NCBI GenBank assembly: GCA_035578155.1
Contig: JAPWDM010000002.1
Coordinates: forward strand, 35,450,437 to 35,514,436
Origin: Brachynemurus nebulosus
Lineage: Eukaryota; Arthropoda; Insecta; Neuroptera; Myrmeleontidae
Length of the DNA: 64,000 nt
Direction: 5' to 3'
Each line of letters begins with the position of its first letter. The first letter of the stretch is position 1. Positions 23,501-38,221 of this stretch are shown here, piece after piece. The position numbers were made by a program, and so were the translations under genes. The notes below the pieces were generated by a model. It was not told where the DNA came from, did no database searches, and worked only from the letters and a program-made list of their open reading frames with translations.

Positions 23501-25607
23501 ATCAACTTTTGTTTTGAATATTGTAGTGATATTTCTGACTGTAGAGTCTGATTCAGTTAACTGATCTTTAAAACTTTACGTTCTAAGTCACAATGCAATT
23601 CCGTACACTAAACTACTCTAATTATAAAATTTCAAAGTACATATTTTCAAATAGCTAGGGAGCTGGTGGGAATTTCGGTATATGATTTCATCGTCATTGA
23701 TACTAAAATGTCATTGGAGGATATTCCCCTACAAAAGCAAACATTATTCATCCTGTTTGAACTTTTATACTTGCTCTGAATTTTTAGCTGACAATGTACA
23801 CAACATCGCATACAATATGTTAAAACGTTCGTATACAGATACTTACATAATATGATAACAGTATAAACCAGTAGGTACATATATTTTATGGAAAACATAA
23901 TCGGTAATTTATATTTAAAATAAAGTGTCATTTTATGCCATCCCACTACAAGCCATAATTCTATTATTCAAGAAATTTGTATCTGAACTTAGAATACAAA
24001 TTATATTATCACATCTTGCTTTTTATTACAAATATTTATAAAGCTGGGCTAAACAACCCGTAGGCCCTAGACACAGTGGCTACGGTGCCTATTGCATATG
24101 ATAGACCCACACATTACTTACTAAGCAAATCCGACCTCCAGAATTTTAAAAAATTACGTGCTAATATTACCCAGTATTTAATAATTACGTGCTAATATTA
24201 CCTAAACCAAATTAAAAATTACTAGTTTATCAAAAAACATAATTTTACTTTTTAGTTCGTTTTTCCACACTGTTTTAAAGCAACAAAGTATTGACAAATT
24301 TTTATATAAATATTTTTTTAGATTTAAGCAATACAAATACTTGCTCACTATCGTGGAAAGGACTGTAACCATTATAATTATTTTCTGTGCATATAGAAAG
24401 AGTGGCCCAAAATTTCGTATCTTTTGAAGACCTTAAGAATTTCATTCAAAAGCAGTCTAAATAATAGCTTATGTTGATACTTTATGTTAGGCAGAATTTT
24501 AAGTTGAGCATAATTTTTGCTTTGGGGGTATGACAAGTCGGGTCTGTTAGTTAACCTATCCATGGTAAGATGAAATCGACATTCTTGGCAATCTCATACA
24601 TTATATATTCAAGATTCTCAAATACGCAATATACATCATTTTTTATATAAAATCTTTCGTTCTATTTGAATCTGTCATTGCATTGTATCGAAAACCTTGT
24701 TCTTAATAGATACACTAAACCTTGTATCCAACGGACTTTGAATTAAAAAGTCAATTAACGTTTCTAAGGAAAGTTACGTTTGATTATATTACTGAAATGT
24801 ATTTTACTAATAATATGTAAGCCTCTTCACCACGTTACGACACTAATCTAAGAAGAAGTTAATGTTTCATTTTTTAGCCTATTTTAGCGCAAGACTTCAC
24901 CGAGAATATCCGATTCGTCTTGGCATGGATGAATTTAAGGACAATGATCAACTTCAAATTTAGCCTATTTTAAAGTGACACCATGAACTGTCATTTACTA
25001 CTTTTAAATACCTAGTTTCCTGTTCTTGATTCGTTCTTTGTTGCTCGTATGAAGAATAATAATAAAATACTGACAACAATGTATCAATAATATTCGACAT
25101 TTTTAAAACGAATAACAAATTCAAATTGTGATATATTTTAGTATTATAAACTCTTTACATTAATTTAGCATATTAACCATACAAGCAACAAATTTCTATA
25201 AGTAATTATAATCGTCTTATTGTTGGTCCGTTAGCCAAGACAAAACTCCTTTAAGCTAGCCTTATTATGAGAGTGAGTTTTATACCTGAATTCCTGCTAA
25301 ACCGGAAGAGCAATAAAATTTGGACTACAGCAACAAATTAGAACCAAATTAATACGAAATTAACTGATATATGCAACTTTATTTAACGATGATGGAGGGA
25401 CAGCTTAATGTAGGCCATATTTTGTTTAAGCTTTAATTAAATTAGAAAAATAATTTTAGCATATCTCAAAGCCTGAAAAATCATTATTATATGTGAAAAC
25501 TTGATCTAAAAACTAGTTGTAAATTTTAAAACATTAATCTCAACAAAAGTTTTAATATTTTTTGGTATAATTTAATAAATAATTTTAACTAGTAAATGTA
25601 TTATAAT
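23501..25607. other. AT-rich DNA, no gene seen
   Basis: No coding exon recognised. The phrase ACGTGCTAATATTACC is repeated at 24150 and 24186, a small local duplication. The minus-strand frame 23647-23946 (99 codons) is unassigned and rich in hydrophobic residues. Confidence 0.45.
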
Positions 25608-25611
25608 TTAA

Positions 25612-26080
25612 CCTGTTAACCGGGGAATTAGCTATTGCTCAACTCGTTTCAGAATGGGGACTTTTTGTTCGCAGCGATAAGTAATATCACACCTCAAATA
25701 ATAAAAGAATATCGTTTTTAACTAATGGTTTTTATTTATTTTGGTAAAATATTTTATATTTAAAATACAATTCAAATGTATTCAATGTACGAGGAATTAA
25801 TTGAACAAATTATAATAATTATTTCGCAGTATGATATTGCTTGAAACAGTGTGGCATACACAAGGCAACACAGCAGTCAGGACACCAGAATCCATGGGAC
25901 TGAAAGTGTTAATTTCCATGACGAAAAATGTCGTCATGCCCATTGCAGTAGGCTTTTATGTATGACGAAATATTTCATCATACCCAGTTAACAGGTTTTT
26001 CTATGATGAAAAATGTCGTCATGCCCATTGCAGTAGGCTTTTATGTATGACGAAATATTTCGTCATACCCAGTTAACAGG
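25612..26080. mobile_element. piggyBac-type MITE
   Basis: Flanked by TTAA at 25608-25611 and 26081-26084, with ends CCTGTTAAC and, inverted, GTTAACAGG. The TTAA target and a CC-starting terminus are piggyBac hallmarks. The right end holds a tandem duplication of about 100 bp (25930-26080), each unit with GACGAAAAATGTCGTCATGCC and a palindrome ATGACGAAATATTTCGTCAT. Non-coding. Confidence 0.8.
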
Positions 26081-26084
26081 TTAA

Positions 26085-26782
26085 AATGCCTCAAATAGTT
26101 CATCTCACACAATTCTGGTCGTCATTGTTGGAATTTTGTAAGACTAAGATTGATTGATTTCAAAACATCTGAATTCTTCCTTATCATTTATTTATTGCCA
26201 GTTTACACCCACCTGGGAATATATTTGTTTGTTCAAACCTGTTGCAACTTTAATGTTAAATAAATAAATAAAAATACGTAGAAAACAAAAATATCTAGTA
26301 TTATTTATAAAATATTTTGCGAAATTAAATTTAATATTTTCACAAATATTTTATCAGAAACAAAAGTAAAAAAAATTCTCAGGATGAGATAATTTATAAA
26401 ATGTACGTATAAAATTTTCCACTGGGAAATAAAAATATTTTTAAACAATGTGTTACCTCCGTAACATTTTTTACTGCCTCTGTAAATATCTTTCTTTTTT
26501 GCTCTTTTTTGTACCGACAATTTTTATTCATTTTCAGTTCAGTGATCAAATCGCTTTGATCTTTTCCCGGTCTCTCTTGATAAATAGTAGATAAAAAGTA
26601 AATAAATTTGTTTGATTGATTAGTGACCATAAAGACAAATTTTTATTACAGTACTTTCTGTCTCAAATTTGATTTCATTGTGGTTATGAAAAAATGACAT
26701 AAACCACCGTACATAGACGTACCTAGTTTTATGTGTTTCTTTTCCTATTTGACATTTTTATATTAAAGTAAATGTAGTAATT
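26085..26782. other. AT-rich DNA, no gene seen
   Basis: The overlapping minus-strand frames at 26305-26630 are low-complexity and unassigned. Confidence 0.45.
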
Positions 26783-26785
26783 TAA

Positions 26786-28020
26786 AGGTGCGAATCCACC
26801 GAAAAAACATATGTTTCAAATGTTTGTAGTTGTTTGCAAATGTTTGCAACTGTTTTTAACTGTTTGCGAACATACTGTCTCCACTAAATGAACAGTTATA
26901 AACGACAATCCGTTGGCGAATGTTTGTAGCTATTCCACGTATTTCTACATAAATAATTTATATCACATATAAAAAATGGCTCCAACTAAAAAACTTCTTG
27001 ATAGCACTATGGCGTCCGTAATAATCTCTAATCAAAAAGGGAAATGATAAAAAAGGAAAAAGAAAACACAGATTTTGGATATCTAATTTTTTATAAATAA
27101 GAATTTCTATACAGTTATTAACAGACTTAAAAGCAGGCCTTAGGAGTGGTTTCTTTCAAAATTTTTGCCGTATGTTACCGGAAGATTTAGAATTGTTAAT
27201 TTCCCAAATTAGCCCAAAAATCTGTAAACGGGATATTAACTACAGAAACCGTATACTCGTCGATTTAGACTAGTGATAAAATGCTTCATTTTTTAGCTAC
27301 AAAAAATTCTTATTTAGGTACAAAAGATTGTTACAAAAGCGTTATGCATCTTTTTCGAGTTTCCAAGCAGTTATGGTTAACAAAATAATTCCCAATAACT
27401 CTCGAAGTATGTTCAGGTATATGAATATGTGTTTGTTGTTCGTATTTCATACTACATACCGTCTGCACTAGGAAAACACAAAACGCGCCAAACAACGAAT
27501 TCCCTTTGATATACTGACTTTGGTCGGAGCCACAGAACAAATAGAACGAATATAACTGTCTCTTTTCTGCAATCACTTATGTGCTAGTATGTGCATCTTA
27601 GGCTGCTTAGTGTCAGTTGCTCAGTACCCGTCGGTCAGTGTAAGTCAGTCAAACAACAATAAATTTGATTGTTGAACCGGCACAAGTAGCGTTGTGGTAT
27701 CACACACATCACACACATGTATGCCAACCAAAGGTCACGTGACGGCTGTCACCACTCACACTAACAGAGTTTACCGCACAAATACAAAGTAAACACCGTG
27801 CACGTATACAACATATTTTCTATCTCAAGTGGTTACACAGGTTCCAGTAGTATAGAAATACCTATGTATTTTCTCTCTAGTGCTCTATGGTCGGAACATT
27901 GAAAAACATTAGCAAACATTTACAAACATTCATGATGACTGTCTCCACCATAGAAATTTTGTGTTCGCAAACATTTACAAATATTTGCAAACAGTTTGCG
28001 CATTTGGTGGATCCGCAGCT
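26786..28020 (+). mobile_element. PIF/Harbinger element, degenerate
   Basis: A 1235-bp element with ends AGGTGCGAATCCACC and, inverted, AGCTGCGGATCCACC, flanked by TAA at 26783-26785 and 28021-28023. The 3-bp target matches the TWA rule of PIF/Harbinger. Just inside both ends are dense copies of the motif TTTGCAAATGTTTG or its inverse, likely transposase binding sites. The interior holds a broken N-terminal half of the transposase. Confidence 0.85.
27067..27440 (+). pseudogene. Harbinger transposase N-terminal half, broken
   Basis: Harbinger-type DDE transposases cut and reinsert their elements. In the frame from 27067 the text RFWISNFL, a TAA stop, then LTDLKAGLRSGFFQNFCRML and PEDLELLISQISPKICKRD fits the conserved N-terminal region of PIF/Harbinger transposases (a W-[IV]-x-[NP] start, F-x-x-F-x-R-M, then a P-K-I-x-K-x-D motif). 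A TAG at 27271 and a frameshift follow. Then HFLATKNSYLGT and MHLFRVSKQ match the L-A-T-G-x-S-Y and F-x-[IV]-S-K segments in other frames, up to about 27440. The catalytic DDE half is absent. At least two stops and two shifts make it non-functional. Confidence 0.75.
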
Positions 28021-28023
28021 TAA

Positions 28024-30365
28024 AGTTTAAACTCGCTTCATTTCTTGATAAAATCAGGGAACTTTGGTTAAATTAATCTTTATTAATGCTGATCGTTAGA
28101 AGAAATACACTGACAAGGATGTATGGAGGGGAGGGCTTCTTTATACTTACAACAAACTTTTATCTTTTTCGTATACCTTATCATCTTATTACCATCATGT
28201 TCGAAAAAGATAACCTTAAGACAGATGTAACTGCTTAAAATTGGGGTAATTGCTTTTTAACTTTTCCTATTTGACTATATAAACTATGAATATAAACTAA
28301 TTGCATAGCCTTTTCTGCAATGTTAATTCGATTCGTAGAAAATACTAAAGAAACCAGCATAGACATTATTATTGACGTTTCAAACTGTCAAACAATTTCA
28401 AATAAAAACGAAATTTAAATTGTTTTGTTTTTATAGTACTTAAACAAGATAAACATAGAGTCCGTTCCATGCATCCTGCGTTTAACATTTTTCAACCACT
28501 TGAAACCTAGGTTCATGTTTACATAGCAGGTAATTTTACGTGTGCAACATTTACCATTCAATGTTCTAATTATCATAGTTACAAAAAAGAAATAACAATT
28601 TTAGAAACGTAAGTAACCGCTTACCGTTAATTAGTTAATCGATTTCTTATAGAAATAGTTGCTTATAGATACCTACTATTCATTTTTATTAGAAGAGCTT
28701 CATCAATTGTCATTATTTTGGTTAAAAAAGTAACTTACCTGTACTCAACCCGTAAGTTTGTTTTTGTAACCATGGATGTTTAGAAGTCCTTGGCCTTCAG
28801 CCTTGAATTATCAAACCACATTTAAGTTTATAATATAATTCTTGGTAAGTAACATACTATTACATTTACGTATTTACTGTACTAGTAATGAAGTTCATAG
28901 AGGATTATATGTCTATATGTGGCCTAACATCCAAATACTCTTAAAATTTGAGTAAAGTGGAATTTGTAGTGAGATACCAAGATTTATTGGGACTTTACTG
29001 TAGCGCCGTGACTATCATTATTTCAATTGCGATTAATTTCATATGAGACTATCTACGAGCCAACCTGCATAATTTCTGAAAATTTTGTAAAATTCGATCG
29101 AATAGTTCCGAATTTATACCACTTAATGAGATTTTCGGTCACACAGAAGGCAAAACGGACGAACCGGTAGCAGACACGAAACCAAGAAGCTCTAAAACGT
29201 TAAGCGCGTGCGAAAATTTTCATTTTTAGGGGAAAAATTCTCGTATCTCAAAACTGACTACAATGTTTCCGCCACTTTAGGAAGACACACCTATTCTTGT
29301 CTTTTCATAGTATGATTAGTTAAACTGGTATGCATCGCTGAACATACTTAGCTGCTTGTACCTACATATGTTACAAAATAAGAACTTTCAGTAATTGTTA
29401 CAACTAGAATAATTTACGATATCAAACCACCATCATTCCACCAACTTTTTCTGTATACCATGACACAAATTTTGACATCAATTGATTTCTTCATACATAA
29501 ATTTAGTTGCAATTGGGAACACATCCTGTATAAATTTGTAATTTGATTTTCAAATGCTTTGTATTCCCCTCACATCGTTTTGCTCTGTGGCGCCCTGTGA
29601 TCGGTACTTCTCTAATACATTTAAAATGTTACAACTTCATTGTTTGGTTTGTTTAAGTTGATGATGTCTTCAATGAATATCGATGACAGCGTAATTCAAA
29701 TGAATCGAACTCAAAGAGGCGGTGAGGGCATCCTCGCTGACTACGCCATCAAGCAATTGTTACTACTATACTTATATACGTACTTGTATACTGGCAAATA
29801 CGTATCTCCAAACCAAACCTCATTTGAAATCGGATGTATGTTATAAATATTGAGCATCTATATATACAGGCTGATTTGGAATCATATGTCACAATTTAGA
29901 ATATAGGTAGTATACTCATCTAAGTATACAGAGATATTCTGTCGTGTGGCGATTAAAATTTCTGAATCATCTTCTATATGAATATACACATGATGTCAAA
30001 TGAATACGAGTATATGTATGTAGCATATAGCGCAATTCTCAATTCACCTCAACAACTGTTATACTTCTTCTTACGTACTCATCCAGCGCAGCTCAAGCAA
30101 CTCAAACCACTTTTAATCCATTTATCACTCATTGGATGACAGATTCTTCATTTGTACGTCTTCGACGACTAAGAAGTGGGATTGTAAGTGAACAAGAAGG
30201 CAAGGGGGCGAACGATGAATGTACAGAGAATAGTTTATTCTGCATTTTAAATGTTTAGTTATTTCCGTTTTTGTTATTTCTCCATTACTCTTCAACCAGA
30301 CAGTAAAGTGTAAAAAGTTTGATACTATGCTCAATAGTCGATTTTAAGTTGCTTTGTACTTTATA
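28024..30365. other. AT-rich DNA with one dispersed repeat
   Basis: No coding exon recognised. A dispersed unit at about 28545-28810 (GAAACGTAAGTAACCGCTTACCG, CCTACTATTCATTTTTATTAGAA, CTTGGCCTTCAGCCTTG) recurs at 33265-33410 and, reversed, in part at 45985-46110. The plus-strand frame 29640-29846 is unassigned. Confidence 0.5.
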
Positions 30366-30440
30366 GGCTACCAAATTTCAGCTCTCCCCGTCCATAGAGG
30401 GGCCCTACACATATCAAAAGGTAGCGGAAATATATATATA
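30366..30440 (+). repeat. Family F2 left flank
   Basis: CCAAATTTCAGCTCT...CCATAGAGGGGCCCTACACATATCAAAAGGTAGCGGAAATATATA, the same as 47905-47975 and the inverse of 22389-22440. It is cut at its TA tract by the MITE at 30441. Confidence 0.75.
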
Positions 30441-32195
<1,755 letters not shown>

Positions 32196-32270
<75 letters not shown>

Positions 32271-32293
32271 TATATATATATATATATATATAT

Positions 32294-32347
<54 letters not shown>
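32196..32347. repeat. (TA)n microsatellite
   Basis: About 150 bp of TA with two GATA interruptions (32268, 32294). Confidence 0.95.
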
Positions 32348-32351
<4 letters not shown>

Positions 32352-32480
32352 CTTTTTTCTTCATCATCGTGTTCTACGGGTCCGAAAACGGATAGCGCCC
32401 CTAGTCCCGCGTTGTCCCGTTCTTATCGTATAGGCTGTATAAGTCTAGCTTTTTCTGAGAAAAATTCGATTAATAATATG
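32348..32480 (+). repeat. Family F2 right flank
   Basis: GTTCTACGGGTCCGAAAACG, GATAGCGCCCCTAGTC, TTCTTATCGTATAGGC and AAAAATTCGATT occur in the same order as at 48806-48945, and inverted at 22000-22300. It is the other half of the F2 copy begun at 30366; about 1.75 kb of later insertions separate the halves. Confidence 0.7.
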
Positions 32481-33980
32481 GAACGAAAGGAAAAATAGTA
32501 AGGATACATAAAAATGCATTTTATTTAGATATAGTCATGAATATATTTTATTTTATTAATTTAATATAATTGCTTTTAACCTATTTTTCACCTAACCGTA
32601 GACGTCAAGTACAAACTATCCGACTTGTGATATCATATAACTTAAACAACGAATGTTGACATATTCATAGTGTAAGATATTTTTTTTTGTCAGTTTTTGA
32701 CTTTATTAGTGGCAAATCGACTTACTAGTAAACTAAAACAAATCCTCAATTTGCATGCACTAATTATTTATTTTTTTCAAGCTGAAACATTTCCAAAAAC
32801 GGCAATTGTGTCACTGGTTGGCAGTTTCACTCATACTGATCATTAAAAATATAGGTAATGTATTCCTAACAAACTTACGTTCTGAATGCAATAAATTTTT
32901 ATCACGTAAGTATGGTTACTATGGTTATATAATAATAATTGTATAAGTTAGAACTAATTTCTCAACCTCTTGAATCATAAGTTGGCGTTTACATACCAGG
33001 TATGCCCCGTTTCAAATACAATTGATCATGAGTTATTGTTAAAAAATTAAATAATTCTTATATTCTAAACAAATCAATCTTCTATTCTTTTCTAAAAACA
33101 AACTGCAAATTTAAAATTTACAATATGAAGGAGATAAAATCAAGAAAACGGAAATTATTTACATTTTGTATGTGGTGAATCATGGTTAAATTTATGTGAA
33201 ATGGACCACCTTTTTGGGTAGGCAATACTTCCCTGCCTAGGAACCTAAGTAATTTACTTACTTTCTAGGAACGTAAGTAAGCGCTTACCGATTTTGCTAT
33301 GGAAACAGTTGTTTATAGACGCCTACTATTCATTTTTTCAATTTTATTAAAATAAGTAAGTTCATTTCTATGGTCACGGTTGCTTAAGAATCCTTAGCTT
33401 TCAGCCTCGGATGCACTTTGAGAATCCACATAAATAATAGTTACTGAGTTGATTTTCATAATTTCATAAGTTGAGCCTACTGAGTTGATTTTCATAATAT
33501 CCTTATCTTAGCAAGTTTTTGTGTAACGAAACCAAACTATTATCTAACGTTCCTAGTTTCACAGTAATTTCAGTTGATGAGTTAATCGGCAAGTTAGAAT
33601 ATCGTTACTTTTGACGACCAAATTATTCGTCGTTTGAATTTGGGCCTCTATTACAGGACTGTTTCTAATGGAATAAATACTTTCCTACTATTAAATAAAA
33701 ATTTGTTAAAGCATGTAGCACTAATTTGCCACGAATTGATACTATGATGATAGCAAATTTTTGTGCTACAAATCCCGATTTTTCTGTAAAATTCAGAAAT
33801 ATGAAAACTACACTACGCAAAACTGGTGATAAACTTATCCACTCATATTTTCAAAAAATTAATTAGGCATGGGACGCATGTGCTTCGTGTAACTAAAATG
33901 ATGTCATTCATCTCATTTGACAGCTAGCAACAACTTGATAGCCGTTTTGGCGACTATTTTTATATTCAAAAATCTTTATG
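32481..33980. other. AT-rich DNA with one dispersed repeat copy
   Basis: The segment 33265-33410 is a copy of the dispersed unit at 28600-28810. Two adjacent copies of GAGTTGATTTTCATAAT occur at 33447 and 33482. No gene seen. Confidence 0.5.
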
Positions 33981-33984
33981 GTTA

Positions 33985-34407
33985 GGCTGTATACACAATC
34001 AATGAAATAAGATTTAAGATTTAAGAAATAAGATTTAAGATTTAAGATTTAAGAAATAAGATTTAAGATTTAAGGAGTATGCCATCTAGTGACGTTGAAT
34101 GGAACTTTAACGTAACTGGTCATAGATATAAATATGTAGGTATTTTTTTACGTCAAAATTCGTGATTTTTTTCACTTAGTGACAAAATAGTCATCACGAA
34201 CGTTACTTTTTCATGAATTCATGTACAAAAATACCTATTAAATACATTTTCTTATGAGCAGTTAAGTTAACAGTTTCATTCAACTTCACTAGATGGCATA
34301 CTCCTTAAATCTTAAATCTTATTTCTTAAATCTTAAATATTAAATTTTAAATATTTAATCTTATTTCTTAAATCTTAAATCTTATTTCATTGATTGTGTA
34401 TACAGCC
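33985..34407. mobile_element. TTA-flanked MITE with TTAAGATT repeats in its ends
   Basis: A 423-bp element with ends GGCTGTATACACAATCAATG and its exact inverse, flanked by TTA at 33982-33984 and 34408-34410. Each end carries a subterminal tandem array of AAGATTTAAGATTT/AAATAAGATTTAAG, then an inverted TATGCCATCTAGTGACGTTGA-type segment, so the TIR extends over 100 bp. The TTA target and GG-start fit PIF/Harbinger. Confidence 0.85.
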
Positions 34408-34410
34408 TTA

Positions 34411-35298
34411 TAATTCTCAAGATATAAGATATTTTTAAGAAAAAACATTACCTAATAAAGCAATAAATAGACCTAAGCACATTTCTCAAATTAGTTATAG
34501 AAGTCAGTTCTAGTTATCTTTATTTGAACTAGGATCATTTACGGGTAATTGCACAACATTGCTTGTATAAATTTTTGTGTACAATTAAATACAATCATTA
34601 TGCTATTTACACATTATTTTCGTTTGTTGTTCCTTTAAAACTATCTCATTGTGGATAACAGCCGTAGGGTGTTTCGTGAAACAAAATAATATGTTATTAT
34701 AATTTTTGGAGTGAAAAATTTAATACCAGGATAATTCTGCGCGAGAGTGTAATGAAATCTGTAATGGTTGATAGTGTAAAGATCGAAAGCTGTAACGAAA
34801 ATGGTAATGCTTTGACTTTAGTGAAATTTGTTATGGTTGTAAGGTGAATCAAACGCTATTTACTGGTTAGTCGATTTACTATTTTATATAGTTCAAATTA
34901 TTTGTCAGCAATTTTTATTGATGTCAGAGAGAAATGCGACCAGGAGTATCCAAGATTTCTTTCACGACAACCGAAGATTTTCGAGGTAAATTCTTTCAAA
35001 AGCAATTCAAAACACGAATAAAGTGCCAGTAACACCATCTGAAAACGTTTTGTTCGGATGTCATTGAAGCGTTTTTTTTTACTTATATGATTTCGTCAAT
35101 ACTTTTAATTTTGTTATGCCTTACAAAACATCTCCAGAGGTTTATTTGAAAGCCAGTAATATTTTTCTTCGATTCGTAGCAAAGCTTAACACCTAGTCGG
35201 TCATAACCTATAATGACAAAACGCCCAATTGGTACCGTATTTTGACAAATAATATACTTTAAATAGAATTGTTGACGTCCTGCGACATGGTGTGTGAG
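34411..35298. other. AT-rich DNA, no gene seen
   Basis: No feature recognised. Confidence 0.5.
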
Positions 35299-35855
35299 TT
35301 AAGACGGTTTTACACGATGCTACGAACACCTTCCAACATTGGACGTTCGATGGTTCATCGCATCGTGTGGCCGTTGTTCGAACCTACGAGTGTCCAATGT
35401 CGAGCGTCAAACATTCGCATTTGGCCATGTCCCGCTCGATGTCAGTATTCTTGCACCGAGTCAAAGGGATGCTTCGAACGTTTGAAGGTCAATGTTGGTT
35501 GCGTTGGTTGGTTCGACTCAGCAGCTGCACGACTCGTTCATGTGAAGAGAGACAACATCAGTGTATAACATTAGAGATAACATCAGACAGATAACAGCTT
35601 CGTACACTGAATAAACGTTTGTCCCAACACATTATACAAGAGAGACAACATCAGTGTATAATATTAGAGATAACATCAGACAGATAACAGGCTCGTCCAC
35701 TGAGTACCAACACATTATCATTCGTATTGGATCAAACATTCGATTCACCGTGTAGCAGATACATTCGTCGCACCAACTATCGAACTTAATTGCCTCAAAC
35801 GTTCGATCGAACGTTGGAAGGAACGTTCGTAGCATCGTGTAGAACCCGCTTTAGT
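35299..35855. mobile_element. TIR element with inner duplicated block
   Basis: The left end AAGACGGTTTTACACGATGC and right end (inverted) AAAGCGGGTTCTACACGATGC continue pairing through CTACGAAC and CCAACRTT, about 50 bp in all. Two copies of AGAGACAACATCAGTGTATAA plus AGATAACATCAGACAGATAA lie at about 35550-35607 and 35642-35700. It is richer in GC than its flanks. The open frames 35269-35594 and 35632-35835 run through the TIRs and show no domain. The superfamily was not assigned and the borders are uncertain by a few bp. Confidence 0.7.
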
Positions 35856-35857
35856 AA

Positions 35858-37327
35858 GGTTTCCCTTGACGTCTTATGACGTCAATGACCGTCAAGGTGT
35901 GAAATATTAAAATTTTAATCAAACTATGCTTCACTTTTTAATTGTACTGTACATATCCTAAATGACAACGTCCTTTCAATATCCTTATGTACACATACGA
36001 ATTATGCCATATATTATGATTTTTTTTTTATTGAAGATGCAACATACGTAAGAATTTCAGGCATGACAAAAAGCTTTTAAATGACGTTCAACTACTTCTC
36101 GCGTCTTCAGAAACATCCCAAGCCTCTATGACATGTATAAAATGTATATGTGTAGTAATTATTTCTATTATTTCCTACCATAAAATATTTTCACACCTCG
36201 AGGATTACAGAATCTTAAAGCCACCAATCCATTAACATCTAAAATCTAGCGTTTTAATCACATTTGTGTACTAGTACGTCATACCCTGTATTTCACAAAC
36301 AGTCATTATAAACAACATTATTGTTATCTTCGTGCATCAAATGCGAAAGAAAATGAAAGATTTATGTCTCGAACGAATTAGCAATATAAATTATACAAAA
36401 TAATTTGAATTTTCCCCCAAAAAAATCTTTGGAAACAAAAAAGGAAATGGAACATTTATATGATAATGTAATCATATATTATAGAAGTTAACAATGGCCC
36501 AAATTAAATTCTCTTTCTGGCATTCGTTTTGTCTCTTTCATTTATCATCATTTTTGTCATCTACTATCTACTTACTCACTTATTTATTATGTATGAGCGA
36601 CTCACTGATATTGGTTTAATTTTAATTTTTGAGACATTAACTAATGAATGGAGACAAAGCAAAAAATTCTGAAATTAAAACAAACAATTATTTAAATTTA
36701 TTTGTAAATTTAGAGTGACAGATTTAATTGTCGAATTTTCTATTAGTTGTTTTAATTAATCGCCTTTTCAAATTAACCCTTTCGCTACATTTTAAAGATG
36801 AGATGTCATATTATTTAACATAATTATATGAACGGTCTGAGAAGAGGTGAAATAGAACCTTTTTTCTAGCAGACTTTGCACAATTGAAGAACTTCTTGAT
36901 GTCACTCCAAAAATCGAACTTGTTTTCGAAACGAATTTGAATCTTAAAAAGTTTCCTACAAATGTCGATGTGAGCTCTCTTGTAGTTGGAAACAAGAGGT
37001 CACCAAATGTTTGAAAAGTAATTAGAAAAAATATGAACCAATTCATCAGAAATTCCCTAAAATTTCCACGAAACTGTTCACTAATTCCGACAGAAGTTTG
37101 AATAAATCTGTCAAAAAGCTGAAAATATTGTTACCGTACTTGAATTAGGTGATGAGGTTCTGGTTTCAACGATTAGCATTTCACGTTCTGAATAATTTCT
37201 CCACAACTTCAAATAAAAATATTGAAATAGTTCCCCTAAAAAACCCCATTTCCTTTTTCCTCCCGTCACATCAATGTAATTTTCGTTAATAGTACAAAAA
37301 TAGTAGTGTGGGATGACTTCTATTATA
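35858..37327. other. AT-rich DNA, no gene seen
   Basis: A minus-strand 84-codon frame (36792-37046) is unassigned. No repeat was recognised. Confidence 0.45.
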
Positions 37328-37329
37328 TA

Positions 37330-38221
37330 CTACTACAAAAAATTAAGGGAGCAAAAAGAACAATTGTCAACTTTTTAGTGATTTTTGAAGGGCTGTATTT
37401 ACGTGAAAAATGGTCGTATCGAGATGATAAAAAAACATTTTGAAGCTTCAAGATTCTAGTTTTGAGATCTTTAGTCCAAAAATTTTTAGGAGTACCAGTT
37501 ATAGAACAATTCTAAGGAACAACACAAAAAATGTTTTTGCAAATTTTTTGCTCTTTTTTTTCGGTCTACGGGCTTGAAAAATCTTTTTACAGTAAAGCGA
37601 TGGTACTGGATTGATAGCCAGTTTATTCAGCTTTTTAATTTTAATTTTTATTTAATTTTTTTCTGAAATTTTGAACAAACGGTTTAGGAAAACCATTCGA
37701 TAGATCCATCTACCGATTTGCAAAGTTATTGGGGGTACAGTGAGGTATAAAAATTGGTACAAACATTAGATTTCCCAACAATTTTCGCAAGGATGTGGAC
37801 AATTTTTTGCAAATTGTCAAAAAGTTCCTTTTTTGCACATTTTTCAGGTTAAAATTACGGATCAAATCAATTTTTTCCCTAAACTAACGTACAAAAAAAT
37901 TTAAAAAAGGAAATTGAAGCTGAATAAGCAGGCTATCAAGCTAGTACCATGACTTTACTGTAAAAAAATTTTTCAAGACCATAGACCGAAAAAAATGAGG
38001 AAAAAATTTGCAAAACATTTTTTTGTGTTATTCCTTAGAATTGCTCCATAACTGTTACTCCTAACAATTTTTGGACGAAAGATCTCAAAACTAGAATCTC
38101 GGTGCTTCAAAATGCTTTTCCTATCATCTCGATATGACCACTATTCACGTAAATATAGCCCTTCAAATATCACTAAAAAATTAACAATTTTTTTTTTTGC
38201 TCCCTTAGTTTTTTGTAGTAG
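37330..38221. mobile_element. TA-flanked foldback element
   Basis: Ends CTACTACAAAAAA..TAAGGGAGC and its inverse, with TA at 37328-37329 and 38222-38223. The arms pair for more than 300 bp each: AGTGATTTTTGAAGGGCT with AGCCCTTCAAATATCACT, and TCTAGTTTTGAGATCTTTAG with AAAGATCTCAAAACTAGA. A shorter unpaired centre lies at about 37700-37860. It is 892 bp and non-coding. The right arm is cut into by a later tandem duplication. Confidence 0.8.

Noticed and set aside
23647..23946. 99-codon minus-strand frame as a membrane protein
   Set aside because: Hydrophobic composition follows from AT-rich codons, and no motif or neighbour supports it.
33985..34407. Telomere-like or simple satellite from TTAAGATT repeats
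   Set aside because: The repeats are inverted at the two ends of an element with a TTA duplication, so they are subterminal repeats of a MITE.
35269..35835. Three open frames of 67-99 codons
   Set aside because: They run through the TIRs and duplicated blocks of a TIR element, and the peptides show no domain.
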